64,000 nucleotides of DNA from Telluria sp042683405 (GCF_042683405.1 NZ_JBHUJS010000002.1:682001-746000); one strand, 5' to 3'. Shown: positions 50,005 through 60,601, counted from the first letter of the stretch. Translations and numbers: made by a program. The notes: generated from the sequence alone by a model not told the origin.

Positions 50005-50415
50005 ATGTCCAATCCACTTCAAACTCCACTTTCGCTCGCTGGACGCGTGCTCCTCGCCCTGCTCTTCATCCCTGCCGGGTTAAGCAAAATCGGCGGCTTT
50101 GAAGGTACTGTCGGGTACATCGCCTCGGTCGGCCTGCCATTGCCTGAGCTGGCAGCTGCGGCTGCCATCGTGGTCGAAGTCGTCGGCGGCGTCGCGCTGC
50201 TCGCAGGATACGGTACCCGTCTTGCGGCACTCGCGCTTGCGCTGTTCACGCTGGTTGCCTCGTTCTTCTTCCATGCCTACTGGGCGGTTCCGGTGGACCA
50301 GCAGATGGTGCAGGAGCTGATGTTCTTTAAGAACATCGCTGTGGTCGGCGGCTTGCTGACCCTGGCTGCAGCGGGCGCCGGCGGCTGGAGTATCGACGCG
50401 CGCCGCGCCGCCTGA
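50005..50415 (+). CDS. DoxX family membrane protein
   Basis: Protein of 136 aa with four hydrophobic helices. DoxX features are present: LAGRVLLALLFIPAGLSKIGGFEGTVGYIASVGLPLPEL, VEVVGGVALLAGYGTRLAALALALFTLVASFFFHAYWAV, and MFFKNIAVVGGLL. Members are inner-membrane proteins linked to redox or thiol stress. It is 30 bases downstream of a pirin gene, an arrangement common in proteobacteria. AAAGGA precedes ATG 50005, and a strong hairpin follows at 50422. Confidence 0.9.
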   Translation: MSNPLQTPLSLAGRVLLALLFIPAGLSKIGGFEGTVGYIASVGLPLPELAAAAAIVVEVVGGVALLAGYGTRLAALALALFTLVASFFFHAYWAVPVDQQMVQELMFFKNIAVVGGLLTLAAAGAGGWSIDARRAA

Positions 50416-50421
50416 TCCATC

Positions 50422-50450
50422 GCCGGGCCGCAGCAATGCGGCCCGGCTTT
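50422..50450 (+). terminator. Intrinsic terminator after DoxX
   Basis: GCCGGGCCGC (50422-50431), 6-base loop, GCGGCCCGGC (50438-50447), then TTT. A perfect 10-base GC stem; the T-run is short. Confidence 0.75.
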
Positions 50451-50505
50451 GCCGCCGTGCCCGTTTGGTGGCATCATTCAAAAAAATTGATCTCAACAGG
50501 CGTTT

Positions 50506-51456
50506 ATGCTCACCCCACGCGAAGTGTTGACCCCCGGCGCGCTCTCGATGCTGCAAGTGATTGCCGATACCGGCAGCTTTGCAGCGGCGGCGCGTTCGCT
50601 CAACATGGTGCCAAGCGCCCTCACTTACCGGGTGCGGCAAATGGAAGAGGCGCTGGACGTGCTGCTGTTTGACCGCAGCTCGCGGCAAGCGCAACTCACC
50701 GAAGCTGGCGCCGAACTGATCCGAGAAGCCGGCGGCCTGCTGGCTGAGATCGACGCCATCGCCAACCGGGTCCAGCGCGTCGCGACCGGCTGGGAAGCGC
50801 AGCTCACCATTGCCATCGACAGCATCATCGATTCCGTCACGGTGATGGAATTATGCGAGCGCTTCTTTGCGCTGAACCCGCCCACGCGGCTGAAGCTGCG
50901 TTCCGAGACTTTGGCAGGCACGCTGGAAGCGCTGGTGTCAGGCCAGGCAGACCTCGCGATCGGCGTGGTCATGGATAACAACACCAAGACCGGACTCCAT
51001 CGTGAAGCACTTGGCGCCGTCGACTTCGTGTTTGCGGTGGCGCCGCATCATCCCCTGGCAAAGATGCCGGAACCGCTATCCGACCAGGTGATCCGCCAGC
51101 ACCGCGCGGTCGCAATCGCGGACTCGATCCAGCACGGTGGCGCGTCCCTTTCCGTCGGCCTGCTGACGGGACAGGATGTGTTCACGGTCGCGACGATGGC
51201 CAGCAAAGTAGATGCGCAGGTACGCGGACTTGGTGCGGGGTTCCTGCCCGTCTGCCTCGCCGGCCCCTACATCAATACCGGACGACTCGTTGCCAAGCGC
51301 GTAGAGCGGACGGAACATCGCGTGCAATCCTGTTATGCGTGGCGAAAGAGCGGCAAGGCCGGGAATGGCCGCGCCTTGCAGTGGTGGCTCGATCAGTTGC
51401 AGGCCCCGGTTACGCGCTCGTCCCTGCTGGGTGGACGCCACCTCGCCTCAACCTAG
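50506..51456 (+). CDS. LysR family transcriptional regulator
   Basis: Protein of 316 aa. The N-terminal winged helix-turn-helix (residues about 8-70) is LSMLQVIADTGSFAAAARSLNMVPSALTYRVRQMEEAL, DVLLFDRSSRQAQLTEAG. The ligand-binding domain follows (SGQADLAIGVVMDNN, FVFAVAPHHPLAK, GAGFLPVCLAGPYI). It probably controls the pirin-DoxX genes just upstream, since similar candidate operators precede both. The last 90 bases of the gene are duplicated in degraded form at 51490-51580, so the C-terminus may have been rearranged. Confidence 0.88.
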   Translation: MLTPREVLTPGALSMLQVIADTGSFAAAARSLNMVPSALTYRVRQMEEALDVLLFDRSSRQAQLTEAGAELIREAGGLLAEIDAIANRVQRVATGWEAQLTIAIDSIIDSVTVMELCERFFALNPPTRLKLRSETLAGTLEALVSGQADLAIGVVMDNNTKTGLHREALGAVDFVFAVAPHHPLAKMPEPLSDQVIRQHRAVAIADSIQHGGASLSVGLLTGQDVFTVATMASKVDAQVRGLGAGFLPVCLAGPYINTGRLVAKRVERTEHRVQSCYAWRKSGKAGNGRALQWWLDQLQAPVTRSSLLGGRHLAST

Positions 51457-51489
51457 CTTTCGACAGAGACATTACCGCGACTTGAGTTC

Positions 51490-51580
51490 GGAATGGACGG
51501 GTCTTGCAATGGTGGCTCGACAGTTATAGGCGCTGGTCACGGGTCATCCCTTCTTGGGGGACGCTATCTCGCCTCAACTT
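51490..51580 (+). pseudogene. Degenerate duplicate of the LysR 3' end
   Basis: From GGAATGG at 51490 to CTCAACT at 51580 the sequence follows the last coding bases of the LysR gene (51362-51453) position by position, with roughly three quarters of bases matching by eye and a one-base deletion (GATCAG becomes GACAG) that breaks the frame. It ends where the hybrid kinase stop begins (51592). It is a relic of a paralogue or of an older 3' end displaced by a duplication. Confidence 0.8.
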
Positions 51581-51591
51581 TACCGAATAGT

Positions 51592-54486
51592 TTATTTTGT
51601 TGGCGGGGATGCCTTAAGCAGTACCGCTTCGAGCGCCGGCGAAGACACCGGCTTGGTCAGGTGCGCATCGAATCCTGCCTTTTCCGAGCGCGCCCGGTCG
51701 GCTTCCGATCCCCATCCAGTGAGTGCCGCGATCGTCATCGACTGCATGCCCGGCAAGTCGCGCAGGCAGCGGGCCAGCTCATAGCCTGAAATGTCAGGCA
51801 GGCCGATGTCGAGGAATGCCACGCCAGGCCTGAACGTGGATGCGGCAACGATCGCCTCTCCGCCAGCATGTGCGACAAGGATTTCGTGGCCGTTCAGTTT
51901 CAGGAGCGCGGCGAGGCTGTAGGCCGCATCGACGTTATCGTCGACGATCAGGATCCGATGCGTGCCAACCGCGGAACGCGCTGCCACGTCCATCGGGCCG
52001 GGACTCTCGCGCAAGGAGGCGGTGCCGAGCGGCAGCCGGACCGTGAAGGTACAGCCCTTCCCTTCCCCTTCGCTGGCCGCGATAACCGATCCGCCGTGCA
52101 GCGTCACCAGCTGGCGCACCAGCGCCAAACCGATGCCAAGGCCGCCTTGCGACTGGCCCAGGCTACGCTCGACCTGGCTGAACATGTTGAATACGTTGTC
52201 GAGTGCTTCTTTTGGTATGCCGATGCCGTTGTCGGTCACCGTCACCACGGCATCGCTTCCCTCTTTTCCGATCACGACCGAAATTTTCCCGCCCTTCGGC
52301 GTGTACTTCGCTGCATTCGTCAGCAGGTTGCTGATGACCTGGCCGACACGTACCGCGTCCGCCTCCACGTGCAACGGTTCATCGTACACGCGCAGGTGCA
52401 GCTCGTGCCGCGCCGCCTCGACCGCGGGCAAGCTGGTCTCGACGGCGTTGGCGACGCTGTCGTTCAGGTCGATCACCGCTTTCTTGAGCTCGATTTTGCC
52501 GGTGGTGATGCGCGCGATGTCCAGCAGGTCGTCGATCAGGTGGATCATGTGGTTCGTCTGGCGCGCGATCATGTCGTGTATGTGCAGGACCGTTGCCGGA
52601 CTGTCCGCCCGCATCCGGATGATTTCCAGGCCCGTGCGGATCGGCGCCAGCGGATTGCGCAGCTCATGTGCCAACACCGCCAGGAATTCGCTCTTGCGCC
52701 GGCTTTCCCGGTCCAGGTCCTCGGCCAAACGGCGGGTGTTTTCCTCGTCCTTCTTGCGAATCGTCGTATCCTTGAAGATCACGGCGACCTTGTTCTCTCC
52801 GGGCTCGCCGATCAGGAATACGTTGACGTCGAACCATTTGCCAAGCGGTGGAGTATAGCGTTCGAACTGTTCCGACCTGCCTGTGCGTACCACCCTGCCA
52901 TATACGTCGAACCATTCAGGGGGAATATCCGGCAGCAGCGCCCGGACCGTCTTTCCAACCACGTCGGACATGCCGGTCTGGCGTTGGAATACCGGATTTG
53001 TCTCCAGGTATCGGCAGTCGGACACCACGCCTGCCGCATCGAACAGCACCTCGAGAATGCAGAAGCCGGATTCCATTTCGTTGAACAGCGCGCGGTACTT
53101 CTCGTCGGATGAAACCAGCGCGGCTTCGGTACGCTTGAGTGCATCGACATTCGTGATCACCACGACACATCCGGAAACGGCACCGTCGCCGTCGAGGATT
53201 GGTACAGCCGCGACCTGGGTCCAGACGTCGACACCGTCGGCCCGGGTGTACAACGCCTCCATGCCGGGAACGGTGCGCTCTCCCCGCAATGCGCGCATTG
53301 CCGGGCTGTCGTTGGGCTCCACCGGTCTTCCGTCCGGATACACCGCGTGCCATCGGCTCATGCAGGCAGAGTCCATCGCCGGAAGCTTACGCGTGGGGAA
53401 ATAGCGCAGCATTTCCTGATTACCCAGCACGATGTCGCCAGCCTGGTCTGCCACCCCGACACCGACCGGAAGGCTCTCGAATATCGCCAGCAGCCGGGCT
53501 TCGCTTTCTTGCAGTGCCGACTGCGCGCGCGCCGCATCCACTGCCAGCCAGGTGCGTTCGGCGACGTCCCGCACCAGGGCGACGTCGGAGGCGTGCCAGG
53601 TGCGGGGTTCGGCGCTATGCACAGTCAGCACCGTTTCCAGCCTCCCGGCGCGCACCAGCGGCACAGCCAGGTTGGCGCGGACGCCAATGTGGGCGTAGTT
53701 GTGCGCCACCGGCGCCGTCAGCGGGTGCTGTTCGATATCGTGGACCACCATCGCCTCATCGCGCCGCAGCAGGTCGATAATGCCGGGCCCGAAGTCGTTG
53801 AGGATACGGGTTTCGCCAGCCAGGCTTGCTACGCCGGGCGCATTCCATCCGCGGCGAATGATGAAACGGCCGTTCGCATCGTCGACTTCCGCGTACAGCA
53901 CGCGCGACACGCCCAGCTGGCGACCGAGCATCTCGCTGGCGGCGGTGACGATATCGTCCGGAGTCGACAGGGTGCGGAAGCGGTCGGCCAGGGCGAGCTC
54001 GAATGTGACGCGGCGTTCGTCGGCCACGCGCGTAGTGGTTTCGAAGCCGGCGTTGAACATGCCGAGCACCCTGCCGCTGCGATCCCTGACCGGCGAAAAC
54101 GACAAAGTGAAGTAGCGCTGCTCCGGCACGCCATCCGGCGAGGTGGTGAACGGTACGTTTTCGAAATAGGCCGGGATGCCGGCCATTGCGTTTTCGATGA
54201 TGGGGCCTGTTTCGGGCCAGAGTTCGGGCCATGTCTCGCGAAACGGTTGCCCCAGCGCGGCGGGATGGCGCCCGCCCAGCAGGTAGATGTAGGCGTCGTT
54301 GTACCAGTACGAGTGATCGGCGCCCCATAGCACGACCGCGGGATATTGAACCTGCAGTATCAGGTCCATCATCGTATGCAGTTCCGGCGCCCATTGGGCC
54401 GGCGGCCCGACGGAAGAGGAAGCCCAGTCGAAATTGCGGAGCAGCTGCCGTACCTGACCTTCGCCAGTGAAAAAATCGCTTTGCAT
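51592..54486 (-). CDS. Hybrid sensor histidine kinase/response regulator (PAS-GAF-PAS-PAS-HK-REC)
   Basis: Protein of 964 aa, cytoplasmic. The modules in order are: a PAS-like start (WAPELHTMMDLILQVQYPAVVLWG) to about 155; a GAF domain to about 320 (LANLAVPLVRAG type segment RANLAVPLVRAGRLETVLTV); PAS domains about 330-450 and 460-580; HisKA with AHELRNPLAPI (phospho-His 607); HATPase_c (NLLTNAAKYTPKGG, VTDNGIGIP, GGLGIGLALVR); and a receiver with HRILIVDDNVDAA and phospho-Asp 893. It is a close paralogue of the kinase at 44944. No regulator is linked; the duplicated LysR tail lies just beyond its stop. Confidence 0.92.
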   Translation of the reverse strand: MQSDFFTGEGQVRQLLRNFDWASSSVGPPAQWAPELHTMMDLILQVQYPAVVLWGADHSYWYNDAYIYLLGGRHPAALGQPFRETWPELWPETGPIIENAMAGIPAYFENVPFTTSPDGVPEQRYFTLSFSPVRDRSGRVLGMFNAGFETTTRVADERRVTFELALADRFRTLSTPDDIVTAASEMLGRQLGVSRVLYAEVDDANGRFIIRRGWNAPGVASLAGETRILNDFGPGIIDLLRRDEAMVVHDIEQHPLTAPVAHNYAHIGVRANLAVPLVRAGRLETVLTVHSAEPRTWHASDVALVRDVAERTWLAVDAARAQSALQESEARLLAIFESLPVGVGVADQAGDIVLGNQEMLRYFPTRKLPAMDSACMSRWHAVYPDGRPVEPNDSPAMRALRGERTVPGMEALYTRADGVDVWTQVAAVPILDGDGAVSGCVVVITNVDALKRTEAALVSSDEKYRALFNEMESGFCILEVLFDAAGVVSDCRYLETNPVFQRQTGMSDVVGKTVRALLPDIPPEWFDVYGRVVRTGRSEQFERYTPPLGKWFDVNVFLIGEPGENKVAVIFKDTTIRKKDEENTRRLAEDLDRESRRKSEFLAVLAHELRNPLAPIRTGLEIIRMRADSPATVLHIHDMIARQTNHMIHLIDDLLDIARITTGKIELKKAVIDLNDSVANAVETSLPAVEAARHELHLRVYDEPLHVEADAVRVGQVISNLLTNAAKYTPKGGKISVVIGKEGSDAVVTVTDNGIGIPKEALDNVFNMFSQVERSLGQSQGGLGIGLALVRQLVTLHGGSVIAASEGEGKGCTFTVRLPLGTASLRESPGPMDVAARSAVGTHRILIVDDNVDAAYSLAALLKLNGHEILVAHAGGEAIVAASTFRPGVAFLDIGLPDISGYELARCLRDLPGMQSMTIAALTGWGSEADRARSEKAGFDAHLTKPVSSPALEAVLLKASPPTK

Positions 54487-54663
54487 TGAGATCGTTCGGC
54501 GCTGGCGGGTCCTGGTTGTAAATACGGACCAGGTGACCGGCCCCTGAAAAAGTTGGGATAGTACCAGTTTTCGCCGCCCGCATAGCGAGCGGCCGAATCG
54601 GGGGCTGCCCTGTTGACGTTATGTTTCGATACCGTCAAAAACCGATTTCGATCACCAGAAACG

Positions 54664-54702
54664 AAAAACCCGCGATCTCACAGGGAGTTTCGCGGGTTTA
54701 TC
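54664..54702 (-). terminator. Rho-independent terminator after tRNA-Ser
   Basis: On the minus strand AAACCCGCGA pairs with TCGCGGGTTT around a 14-base loop, followed by T residues. It lies about 35 bases beyond the 3' end of the tRNA. Confidence 0.85.
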
Positions 54703-54733
54703 AACATCCTTGGGACATCACACTACTTGTTCT

Positions 54734-54824
54734 TGGCGGAGAGAGGGGGATTCGAACCCCCGATAGGCTATGAACCTATACACGCTTTCCAGGCGTGCGA
54801 CTTCAACCACTCATCCATCTCTCC
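54734..54824 (-). tRNA. tRNA-Ser (anticodon GGA)
   Basis: 91 nt including an encoded CCA. Acceptor GGAGAGA pairs with TCTCTCC, followed by discriminator G and CCA. The anticodon loop is CTGGAAA within stem ACGCC/GGCGT-type bases, giving GGA. A long variable arm (TGTATAGGTTCATAGCCTATC) marks a class II tRNA, and the T-arm is GGGGGTTCGAATCCCCC. It reads UCC and UCU codons. Confidence 0.96.
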
Positions 54825-55016
54825 TGCATCTTGCAGTCCCCACGCGGATACGGCTGGGCGGGGAGCCGCAGATTATAGCAAAGGATTTGGGGCTTACCAA
54901 GGGGTTTGATGTGGAGGGGCAAATTCTGGAGCCTCCGCCAGCGCAGTATGCGTCCCCGGGAAGGGGACGCCATCTGGCCGCTACCACCGTCGTTACCTCG
55001 GAGCGGGGCAAAGATC

Positions 55017-55059
55017 GGGGGACGGTACTGCCGCCTTGGCGCCTGCGGGGACAGTCCCC
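55017..55059. repeat. GGGGACAGTCCCC-type dispersed repeat, copy H
   Basis: GGGGGACGGTAC (55017-55028) and GGGGACAGTCCCC (55047-55059). The second block is nearly self-complementary and matches the family consensus. It lies 10 bases beyond the acs stop codon. Confidence 0.6.
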
Positions 55060-55069
55060 GTCCCTTTGC

Positions 55070-57061
<1,992 letters not shown>

Positions 57062-57266
57062 ATCTCTGTCTCCGTTGTGTTCTCGTTGCGATAAAAGATT
57101 CGAATTATGACAACCATACTTCAGGTGGCTTACGAAGCGCTTACAGAGCAGGTCGCCCTTTCAGGAGGGATGATTCTACCAATGTTATCGGGTTGACAGG
57201 GGTCGGCGGCCGGGGCTGGTCGCGTGTAAAATGGTAGGGTTGATTAATCTCAAAACGGCTTCCTTC

Positions 57267-57878
57267 ATGCACGATCCAGTAGACTCCCCGAAACTACGCC
57301 CCCTCCCCAACCTGATCTTCATGAGCCGCTGGCTCCAGCTGCCGCTGTACCTGGGCCTGATCCTGGCGCAGTGCGTGTACGTCTTCCATTTCTGGGTCGA
57401 GCTGGTGGACCTGGTCGGCGCAGCGATGGGCAACCAGGCGGCGCTGGAACATATCCTCAATGCGGTCACCGTCGATGGCGGCGTCCGCCCGACCAAGCTA
57501 AATGAAACCACCATCATGCTGGTGGTGCTGGGCCTGATCGATGTGGTGATGATCTCGAACCTGTTGATCATGGTGATCGTGGGCGGCTACGAGACCTTTG
57601 TCTCTCGCCTAGGCCTGGAAGGCCATCGCGACCAGCCGGAGTGGCTGTCGCACGTGAACGCCTCGGTCCTCAAGACCAAGCTGGCGATGGCGATCATCGG
57701 CATCTCGTCGATCCACCTGCTCAAGACCTTTATTAACGCGGCATCCTATCCGGAGATGGTCGTGTTCCAGCAGACCATGATCCACGTGGTGTTCCTGCTG
57801 TCGGCCATCGCGATTGCGTACACCGACCGCATCACCTCGCTCACGCAGGCACAGATCGCGCATCCTCCAAAACACTAA
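57267..57878 (+). CDS. UPF0114 (YqhA/TIGR00645) family membrane protein
   Basis: Protein of 203 aa with about four membrane helices: FMSRWLQLPLYLGLILAQCVYVFHFWVELVDLV, ETTIMLVVLGLIDVVMISNLLIMVIVGGYETFVSRL, LAMAIIGISSIHLLKTF and MIHVVFLLSAIAIAYTDRI. These match the UPF0114 family. Function is unknown; relatives are often beside metabolic genes. It starts at ATG 57267 (MHDPVDSP), and the fumarase gene begins 19 bases after its stop, so they are probably co-transcribed. TAAAAT at 57227-57232 may be the -10. Confidence 0.88.
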   Translation: MHDPVDSPKLRPLPNLIFMSRWLQLPLYLGLILAQCVYVFHFWVELVDLVGAAMGNQAALEHILNAVTVDGGVRPTKLNETTIMLVVLGLIDVVMISNLLIMVIVGGYETFVSRLGLEGHRDQPEWLSHVNASVLKTKLAMAIIGISSIHLLKTFINAASYPEMVVFQQTMIHVVFLLSAIAIAYTDRITSLTQAQIAHPPKH

Positions 57879-57897
57879 GTCCTTTCAAGAGAATCAC

Positions 57898-59430
57898 ATG
57901 ACCGTCATTAAGCAAGACGACCTGATCGAATCGGTCGCAGCCGCACTGCAGTACATCAGCTACTACCACCCTGCCGACTACATCGAGCACCTGGCGCGCG
58001 CCTACGAGGCGGAGCAGAGCCCGGCGGCCAAGGATGCGATCGCGCAGATCCTGACCAACTCGCGCATGTGCGCCGAGGGCAAGCGCCCGATCTGCCAGGA
58101 CACCGGCATGGTCAACGTGTTCCTCAAGATCGGCATGGGCGTGCGCTTCGAAGGCTTCAGCGGTACCGTGACCGATGCGGTCAACGAAGGCGTGCGCCGC
58201 GCGTACAACTTCGCAGACAACAAGCTGCGCGCGTCGATCGTGGCGGACCCGCACTTCGAGCGCAAGAACACCAAGGACAACACCCCGGCCGTGGTGCACA
58301 TGGAGCTGGTGGAAGGCGACAAGCTGGACGTGTCGGTCGCGGCCAAGGGCGGCGGCTCGGAGAACAAGACCAAGTTCGTGATGCTCAACCCGTCCGACTC
58401 GCTGGTCGACTGGGTGCTCAAGACCGTGCCGCTGATGGGCGCCGGATGGTGCCCGCCAGGCATGCTGGGCATCGGCATCGGCGGCAGCGCCGAGAAGGCC
58501 ATGCTGCTGGCGAAAGAGTCGCTGATGGAAGACATCGACATGTATGAGCTCAAGAAGCGCGGCCCGCAGAACAAGGTCGAAGAGCTGCGTATCGAGCTGT
58601 GCGACAAGATCAATGCGCTGGGCATCGGCGCGCAGGGCCTGGGCGGCCTGACCACGGTGCTGGACGTGAAGATCAACATGTACCCGACCCACGCCGCATC
58701 CAAGCCGGTCGCGATGATCCCGAACTGCGCCGCGACGCGCCACGCGCACTTCGTGCTGGATGGCTCCGGTCCGTCGTACATCGAGCCGCCTGCGCTGTCC
58801 TCCTGGCCGAACGTCAGCTGGGCCGCGGATACGGAGAAGTCCAAGCGGGTCGACCTGAATACGCTCACCAAAGAGGAAGTCGCGTCGTGGAAGCCGGGCC
58901 AGACCCTGCTTCTGAACGGCAAGATGCTGACCGGCCGCGACGCCGCGCACAAGCGCATCCAGGACATGCTGTCGAAAGGCGAGAAGCTGCCGGTCGACTT
59001 TACCAACCGCGTGATCTACTACGTCGGCCCGGTCGACCCGGTCGGCGAAGAAGCGGTCGGCCCGGCAGGTCCTACCACGGCAACGCGAATGGACAAGTTC
59101 ACCGAGATGATGCTGGCGCAGACCGGCCTGATCTCGATGGTGGGCAAGGCCGAGCGCGGCCCGGCGGCGATCGAATCGATCAAGCAGCACCAGTCGGCCT
59201 ACCTGATGGCGGTCGGCGGCGCAGCCTACCTGGTGTCGAAGGCGATCAAGACCGCGAAAGTGGTCGGCTTCGAAGACCTGGGCATGGAAGCGATCTACGA
59301 GTTCGACGTGGTCGACATGCCGGTGACGGTAGCCGTCGATTCGCAAGGCACTTCGGTCCACAACACCGGTCCGAAAGAGTGGCAAGTCAAGATCGAGTCG
59401 CTAAAAGCCACCGCCGCCACCGCCGCCTGA
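57898..59430 (+). CDS. Fumarate hydratase, class I
   Basis: Protein of 510 aa, the single-chain iron-sulfur fumarase (FumA/FumB-like). It interconverts fumarate and malate in the TCA cycle. The N-terminal alpha part has ICQDTGMVNVFLKIGMGVRF, EGVRRAYNFADNKLRASI and GGSENKTKF. Cys residues for the 4Fe-4S cluster are in ICQDTG, MGAGWCPPG and IPNCAATRHAHF. The beta part has DFTNRVIYYVGPVDPVGEEAVGPAGPTTATRMDKF and GKAERGPAAIE. This form is oxygen-sensitive. It follows the UPF0114 gene by 19 bases. Confidence 0.94.
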   Translation: MTVIKQDDLIESVAAALQYISYYHPADYIEHLARAYEAEQSPAAKDAIAQILTNSRMCAEGKRPICQDTGMVNVFLKIGMGVRFEGFSGTVTDAVNEGVRRAYNFADNKLRASIVADPHFERKNTKDNTPAVVHMELVEGDKLDVSVAAKGGGSENKTKFVMLNPSDSLVDWVLKTVPLMGAGWCPPGMLGIGIGGSAEKAMLLAKESLMEDIDMYELKKRGPQNKVEELRIELCDKINALGIGAQGLGGLTTVLDVKINMYPTHAASKPVAMIPNCAATRHAHFVLDGSGPSYIEPPALSSWPNVSWAADTEKSKRVDLNTLTKEEVASWKPGQTLLLNGKMLTGRDAAHKRIQDMLSKGEKLPVDFTNRVIYYVGPVDPVGEEAVGPAGPTTATRMDKFTEMMLAQTGLISMVGKAERGPAAIESIKQHQSAYLMAVGGAAYLVSKAIKTAKVVGFEDLGMEAIYEFDVVDMPVTVAVDSQGTSVHNTGPKEWQVKIESLKATAATAA

Positions 59431-59441
59431 TCCCTCCCCAC

Positions 59442-59500
59442 CGTCATCCCAGCTTAGGCTGGAATCCATACTGAGCCGGCACAACGCCGGCTCAGTATGG
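59442..59500. repeat. Dispersed GTCATCCCAGC-type repeat, copy 4 with extended hairpin
   Basis: GTCATCCCAGC, TTAG, GCTGGAATCCA forms the standard short hairpin. It is followed by CCATACTGAGCCGGC...GCCGGCTCAGTATGG, a perfect long hairpin of 15 bases per arm around ACAAC. It lies between the fumarase stop (59430) and murI, and may end the fumarase transcript. Confidence 0.75.
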
Positions 59501-59570
59501 CCCTCCCCGCACCAAAGCCCTCATTCCGCACGTCTTGCCGTGCGCCAGCGTTCGACGCTACCATGACCGC

Positions 59571-60404
59571 ATGATTTCTTCCTCCTCGTCCGCCGACGCA
59601 CCGGTCGGCATTTTCGATTCCGGTGTCGGCGGCTTGTCCGTGCTGCGGCACATCCGGTCGCTGCTGCCGAACGAGCACCTCCTGTACTTTGCGGACTCGG
59701 GCTTCGCGCCTTACGGCGACAAGCCGGAACAGGTTGTGGCCGAGCGGTCGCTCGCGATCGCCCGCTTCCTGGTGGCGCATGGCGCCAAGGCGCTGGTCGT
59801 GGCGTGCAATACCGCGACCGTGGCCGCGATCCGGCTGCTGCGCGAACACTATCCGGACATGCCCATCGTGGGCGTCGAACCCGGCCTCAAGCCGGCGGCC
59901 GCGGTCTCGCGCAACGGCAAGGTCGGCGTGCTGGCGACCGACGGCACCCTGTGCGGCGAAAAGTTCCGGCTGCTGATGGAACAGGTATCGGCGTCCAGCA
60001 GCGCCGAATTCCTGCTGCGCGGCTGCACGGGCCTGGCCGACCAGATCGAGCTGGGCGAACTCGGTTCGGAGGCAACGATTTCCCTGCTGGAGCGTTACGT
60101 GGCGCCGCTGCTGGACCAGGGCGCGGACACGCTGGTGCTCGGCTGCACGCACTATCCTTTCGTGCAGTCGGCCATCGAGGACATCGTGCGGCGCCATGCG
60201 GGACGTGAGGTCGCGCTCATCGACACCGGCGACGCCGTCGCACGCCAGCTGGAGCGCCTGCTGGCGGCGGCGTCGCTGCTGCGCGCGCCGGACGGCGCCG
60301 CGTCGCTCACCGGCTACACCAGCGCCAGCGCCGCTACCTTGCGTGCAGCGTTCGACAATCTTTTGGGCTACGCTGGCGCCGTGGAAGAAGCCGAACTGCC
60401 GTAA
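59571..60404 (+). CDS. murI: Glutamate racemase
   Basis: Protein of 277 aa. It makes D-glutamate for peptidoglycan. Both catalytic cysteines are in their motifs: ACNTATVAAI and LGCTHYPFV. The N-terminal IFDSGVGGLSVLRHIRSLLP and FADSGFAPYGDKP are family signatures. The start ATG 59571 is followed by a short Ser-rich segment before the domain; the in-frame start at 59535 has no ribosome binding site. It is followed by tRNA-His with its own promoter. Confidence 0.95.
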   Translation: MISSSSSADAPVGIFDSGVGGLSVLRHIRSLLPNEHLLYFADSGFAPYGDKPEQVVAERSLAIARFLVAHGAKALVVACNTATVAAIRLLREHYPDMPIVGVEPGLKPAAAVSRNGKVGVLATDGTLCGEKFRLLMEQVSASSSAEFLLRGCTGLADQIELGELGSEATISLLERYVAPLLDQGADTLVLGCTHYPFVQSAIEDIVRRHAGREVALIDTGDAVARQLERLLAAASLLRAPDGAASLTGYTSASAATLRAAFDNLLGYAGAVEEAELP

Positions 60405-60437
60405 AAACCGGCAGTGGACGATTACTCTTCAGTTTAT

Positions 60438-60466
60438 TTGCCAGTTCGCGCAGACCTTTGTATAAT
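60438..60466 (+). promoter_or_regulatory. Sigma-70 promoter of tRNA-His
   Basis: TTGCCA (60438-60443), a 17-base spacer, and a consensus TATAAT (60461-60466). Transcription would start near 60473, before a CCCGCAA-GCA-TTGCGGG hairpin (60478-60494) in the tRNA leader. Confidence 0.85.
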
Positions 60467-60510
60467 AGCTAGCTGTCCCGCAAGCATTGCGGGAAATAAG
60501 TAGTTCAGTG

Positions 60511-60586
60511 GTGGCTGTAGCTCAGTTGGTAGAGTCCAGGATTGTGATTCCTGTTGTCGTGGGTTCGAGTCCCATCAGCCACCCCA
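60511..60586 (+). tRNA. tRNA-His (anticodon GTG)
   Basis: 76 nt including an encoded CCA. Acceptor GTGGCTG pairs with CAGCCAC, D-arm AGCTCAGTTGGTAGAG, anticodon loop TTGTGAT (GTG), T-arm GTGGGTTCGAGTCCCAT. The base before the acceptor is G (60510) and the discriminator is C, giving the G-1:C73 pair specific for tRNA-His. Confidence 0.97.
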
Positions 60587-60601
60587 AAACATTCAAGCAC
60601 T

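Larger units (their letters stand above)
54487..55069. other. Intergenic region with tRNA-Ser and repeats
   Basis: This 583-base gap carries tRNA-Ser(GGA) on the minus strand, its terminator at 54664-54702, and copy H of the GGGGACAGTCCC repeat (55017-55059) just beyond the acs stop. No protein gene is supported. Confidence 0.7.

Noticed and set aside
57240..57253. TTGATTAATCTCAA as an FNR site before the UPF0114 gene
   Set aside because: One mismatch, and it lies only 13 bases before the start codon, downstream of the likely -10, so it is not placed as an activator site.
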